From positions 1 to 6,410 of the forward strand of contig JAPYWT010000150.1 of the NCBI GenBank assembly GCA_028276215.1: a DNA stretch of 6,410 nucleotides, read 5' to 3'. Of the stretch, positions 5,364-6,410 are shown in pieces. This stretch comes from Thermoflexus sp. (GTDB lineage Bacteria; Chloroflexota; Anaerolineae; B4-G1; DUEL01). The notes beneath the pieces were generated by a model that saw only the letters and a list, made by a program, of their open reading frames with translations, was not told where the DNA came from and ran no database searches. A program made the translations under genes and the position numbers. The number at the start of each line of letters is the position of its first letter. The stretch's first letter is position 1.

Positions 5364-6410
5364 TTATCCAAATCCGCCGCCACCGCCTCCGCCGCCGCCA
5401 CCGCCTCCGCCGCCGCCACCAAAGCCACCGCTCCAGCCCCCACCACGGGAGGAGGACGGGCGGCTGACGAAGACGCTGCCCGCCGTATCCAGCATGGAGC
5501 TCAGCCCGCGCGAGAAGGCGTCCAGCGAGGCCCCCAGCCCCCGGCTCATGCTGTCCAGCGACGGCAGCCCGCCCGGCGCGCCCGTGGGCGCCGGCGCAGC
5601 CAGCCCATGCCCGCCCGCCGCGGAGGGGCGGCCCCCGTAGTAGACCGGGGACGGGATGTACCAGACCGGCATCGGCGTCCCTTCCACCCGGGTGAACCGG
5701 TTGACCCATGTCCGGTCCACGCCGAACGCAACCGCGTACGGGAGGTACTTCTCAAACTGGTCCGTGGCCTCCCGAACGTCGGTGTACTTCTCCATTTCCT
5801 CCAGGTAGCGCTTGAACGCCCGCCAGCGGGCCGCCTCCTCCGCCCCCTTCCGGGTCTTGGCCGGCATGTGCTGTCCAACGACGATCATGGCCACCGCCGT
5901 CACCCCAAGACCAAGGAGAGGACAAACCGCCGCGCCAGCGTTCTGCAGAACATCAGCGGCAATCCCACAGAAACCGAGGACTCCTAAAAGGATCAGCGCC
6001 ACGACACCCACACCCTTGTAAGTGGAGCGAACATCCTCCGGCGAGGTCCGGAAGTAGCCCCGCTGTACCAGTTGTTCGTAAATCCCTTTCTGAATTTCGG
6101 GAACGGCCGTGTAGAACTTGTTCTTCAAATCGGCCAGATGACGCTCCCCTTTCCGACCGAACAATTCGGAGAGCAACTTTTTCTCGTAGGGGAGCAAATC
6201 GTCGTCCGGTTTGTCCGTCCGCCGGAAAATGAAATCCGACGAGGTGGTCAGCATCCCGCGCCTGGCCCGTTCCTCAATCTGCAGGTATCCCCGCCGGGCC
6301 AGGTCCACCAGGGTGGCCAGGATGTCCCGCATATCCGCCACTTCGTCCACCAGCGCGCCCGCCACCCCCGGCGGCGCATCCGACGGCGGCTCCGTCAAAT
6401 AGTCCGTGGG
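5364..6410 (-). CDS. DUF2207 membrane protein, C-terminal part (5' end outside window)
   Basis: The last 348 residues of a DUF2207-family predicted membrane protein. The visible part opens PTDYLTEPPSDAPPGVAGALVDE and continues DILATLVDLARRGYLQIEE, the conserved segment after the first membrane helix in this family; the N-terminal beta-rich extracellular domain and signal peptide must lie beyond the edge. Two adjoining membrane segments lie at about visible residues 133-155 and 158-179. A cytoplasmic segment follows with RWRAFKRYLEEMEKYTD and FEKYLPYAVAFGVDRTWVNRF, then a low-complexity linker and a glycine-only tail ending GGGFG, a hallmark of the family. DUF2207 proteins often occur with LemA or TPM-domain genes in envelope-related sets; the biochemical role is unknown. 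A TTG at 6398 is in frame but is inside the conserved region, so it is not the start. Its stop lies 63 bases before the DUF433 gene. Confidence 0.9.
   Translation of the reverse strand, partial: PTDYLTEPPSDAPPGVAGALVDEVADMRDILATLVDLARRGYLQIEERARRGMLTTSSDFIFRRTDKPDDDLLPYEKKLLSELFGRKGERHLADLKNKFYTAVPEIQKGIYEQLVQRGYFRTSPEDVRSTYKGVGVVALILLGVLGFCGIAADVLQNAGAAVCPLLGLGVTAVAMIVVGQHMPAKTRKGAEEAARWRAFKRYLEEMEKYTDVREATDQFEKYLPYAVAFGVDRTWVNRFTRVEGTPMPVWYIPSPVYYGGRPSAAGGHGLAAPAPTGAPGGLPSLDSMSRGLGASLDAFSRGLSSMLDTAGSVFVSRPSSSRGGGWSGGFGGGGGGGGGGGGGGGGFG
5374..5420 (-). repeat. 18-bp tandem repeat coding the poly-glycine tail
   Basis: The unit CCGCCGCCACCGCCTCCG (plus strand) occurs twice exactly (5374-5391, 5392-5409) followed by 11 bases of a third copy. 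It encodes only glycine on the minus strand, six codons per unit, and keeps the frame if units are gained or lost. Confidence 0.85.

Noticed and set aside
5329..5375. 9-bp direct repeat TCCAAATCC at 5329-5337 and 5367-5375
   Set aside because: One copy is within the conserved end of the DUF2207 gene and the repeat is too short and close to claim as an insertion mark for the toxin-antitoxin pair.

Overview
All genes recognised here lie on the minus strand, packed as one or a few co-directional transcription units, so transcription runs from position 6410 towards position 1. The GC-rich core genes (SPFH protein, IPGYKGY helical protein, zinc-ribbon membrane protein, DUF2207 protein) resemble sets seen in Chloroflexota such as Anaerolineae-like lineages. 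That assignment is an inference from gene families and style; no marker gene is present to prove it.

Layout in transcription order: (1) the C-terminal part of a DUF2207 membrane protein with a poly-glycine tail (5364-6410, cut by the window edge); (2) a DUF433 antitoxin-like gene and a DUF5615 PIN-like nuclease gene overlapping by one base (4615-5300), a complete toxin-antitoxin-like pair; (3) a small protein with two membrane segments, a winged-helix-like region and a four-cysteine zinc ribbon (4092-4592); (4) a second DUF433 gene (3832-4083) with no intact partner, only a 25-codon open frame that starts with the MRFLL typical of DUF5615 proteins and then loses similarity; (5) a type II restriction-modification pair, a PD-(D/E)xK endonuclease and a beta-class N4-cytosine methyltransferase (1925-3711), with visibly lower GC than its surroundings; (6) a 176-residue helical protein (1231-1761); (7) an SPFH (YdjI-like) protein with a SHOCT-like C-terminus (149-1192); (8) a strong hairpin and perhaps the first five codons of a further gene at the left edge.

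My reading is that the DUF2207, zinc-ribbon, helical and SPFH genes form a membrane or envelope-stress gene set, comparable in parts list to the PspA/YdjG/YdjH/YdjI type systems. Two defence or addiction modules have been inserted between its members without breaking co-orientation. The second insertion seems to have destroyed a DUF5615 toxin gene. A 10-bp direct repeat and an attC-like inverted repeat lie at the downstream edge of the restriction-modification segment. No gene-free stretch exceeds 300 bases; the largest gap is 1762-1924.
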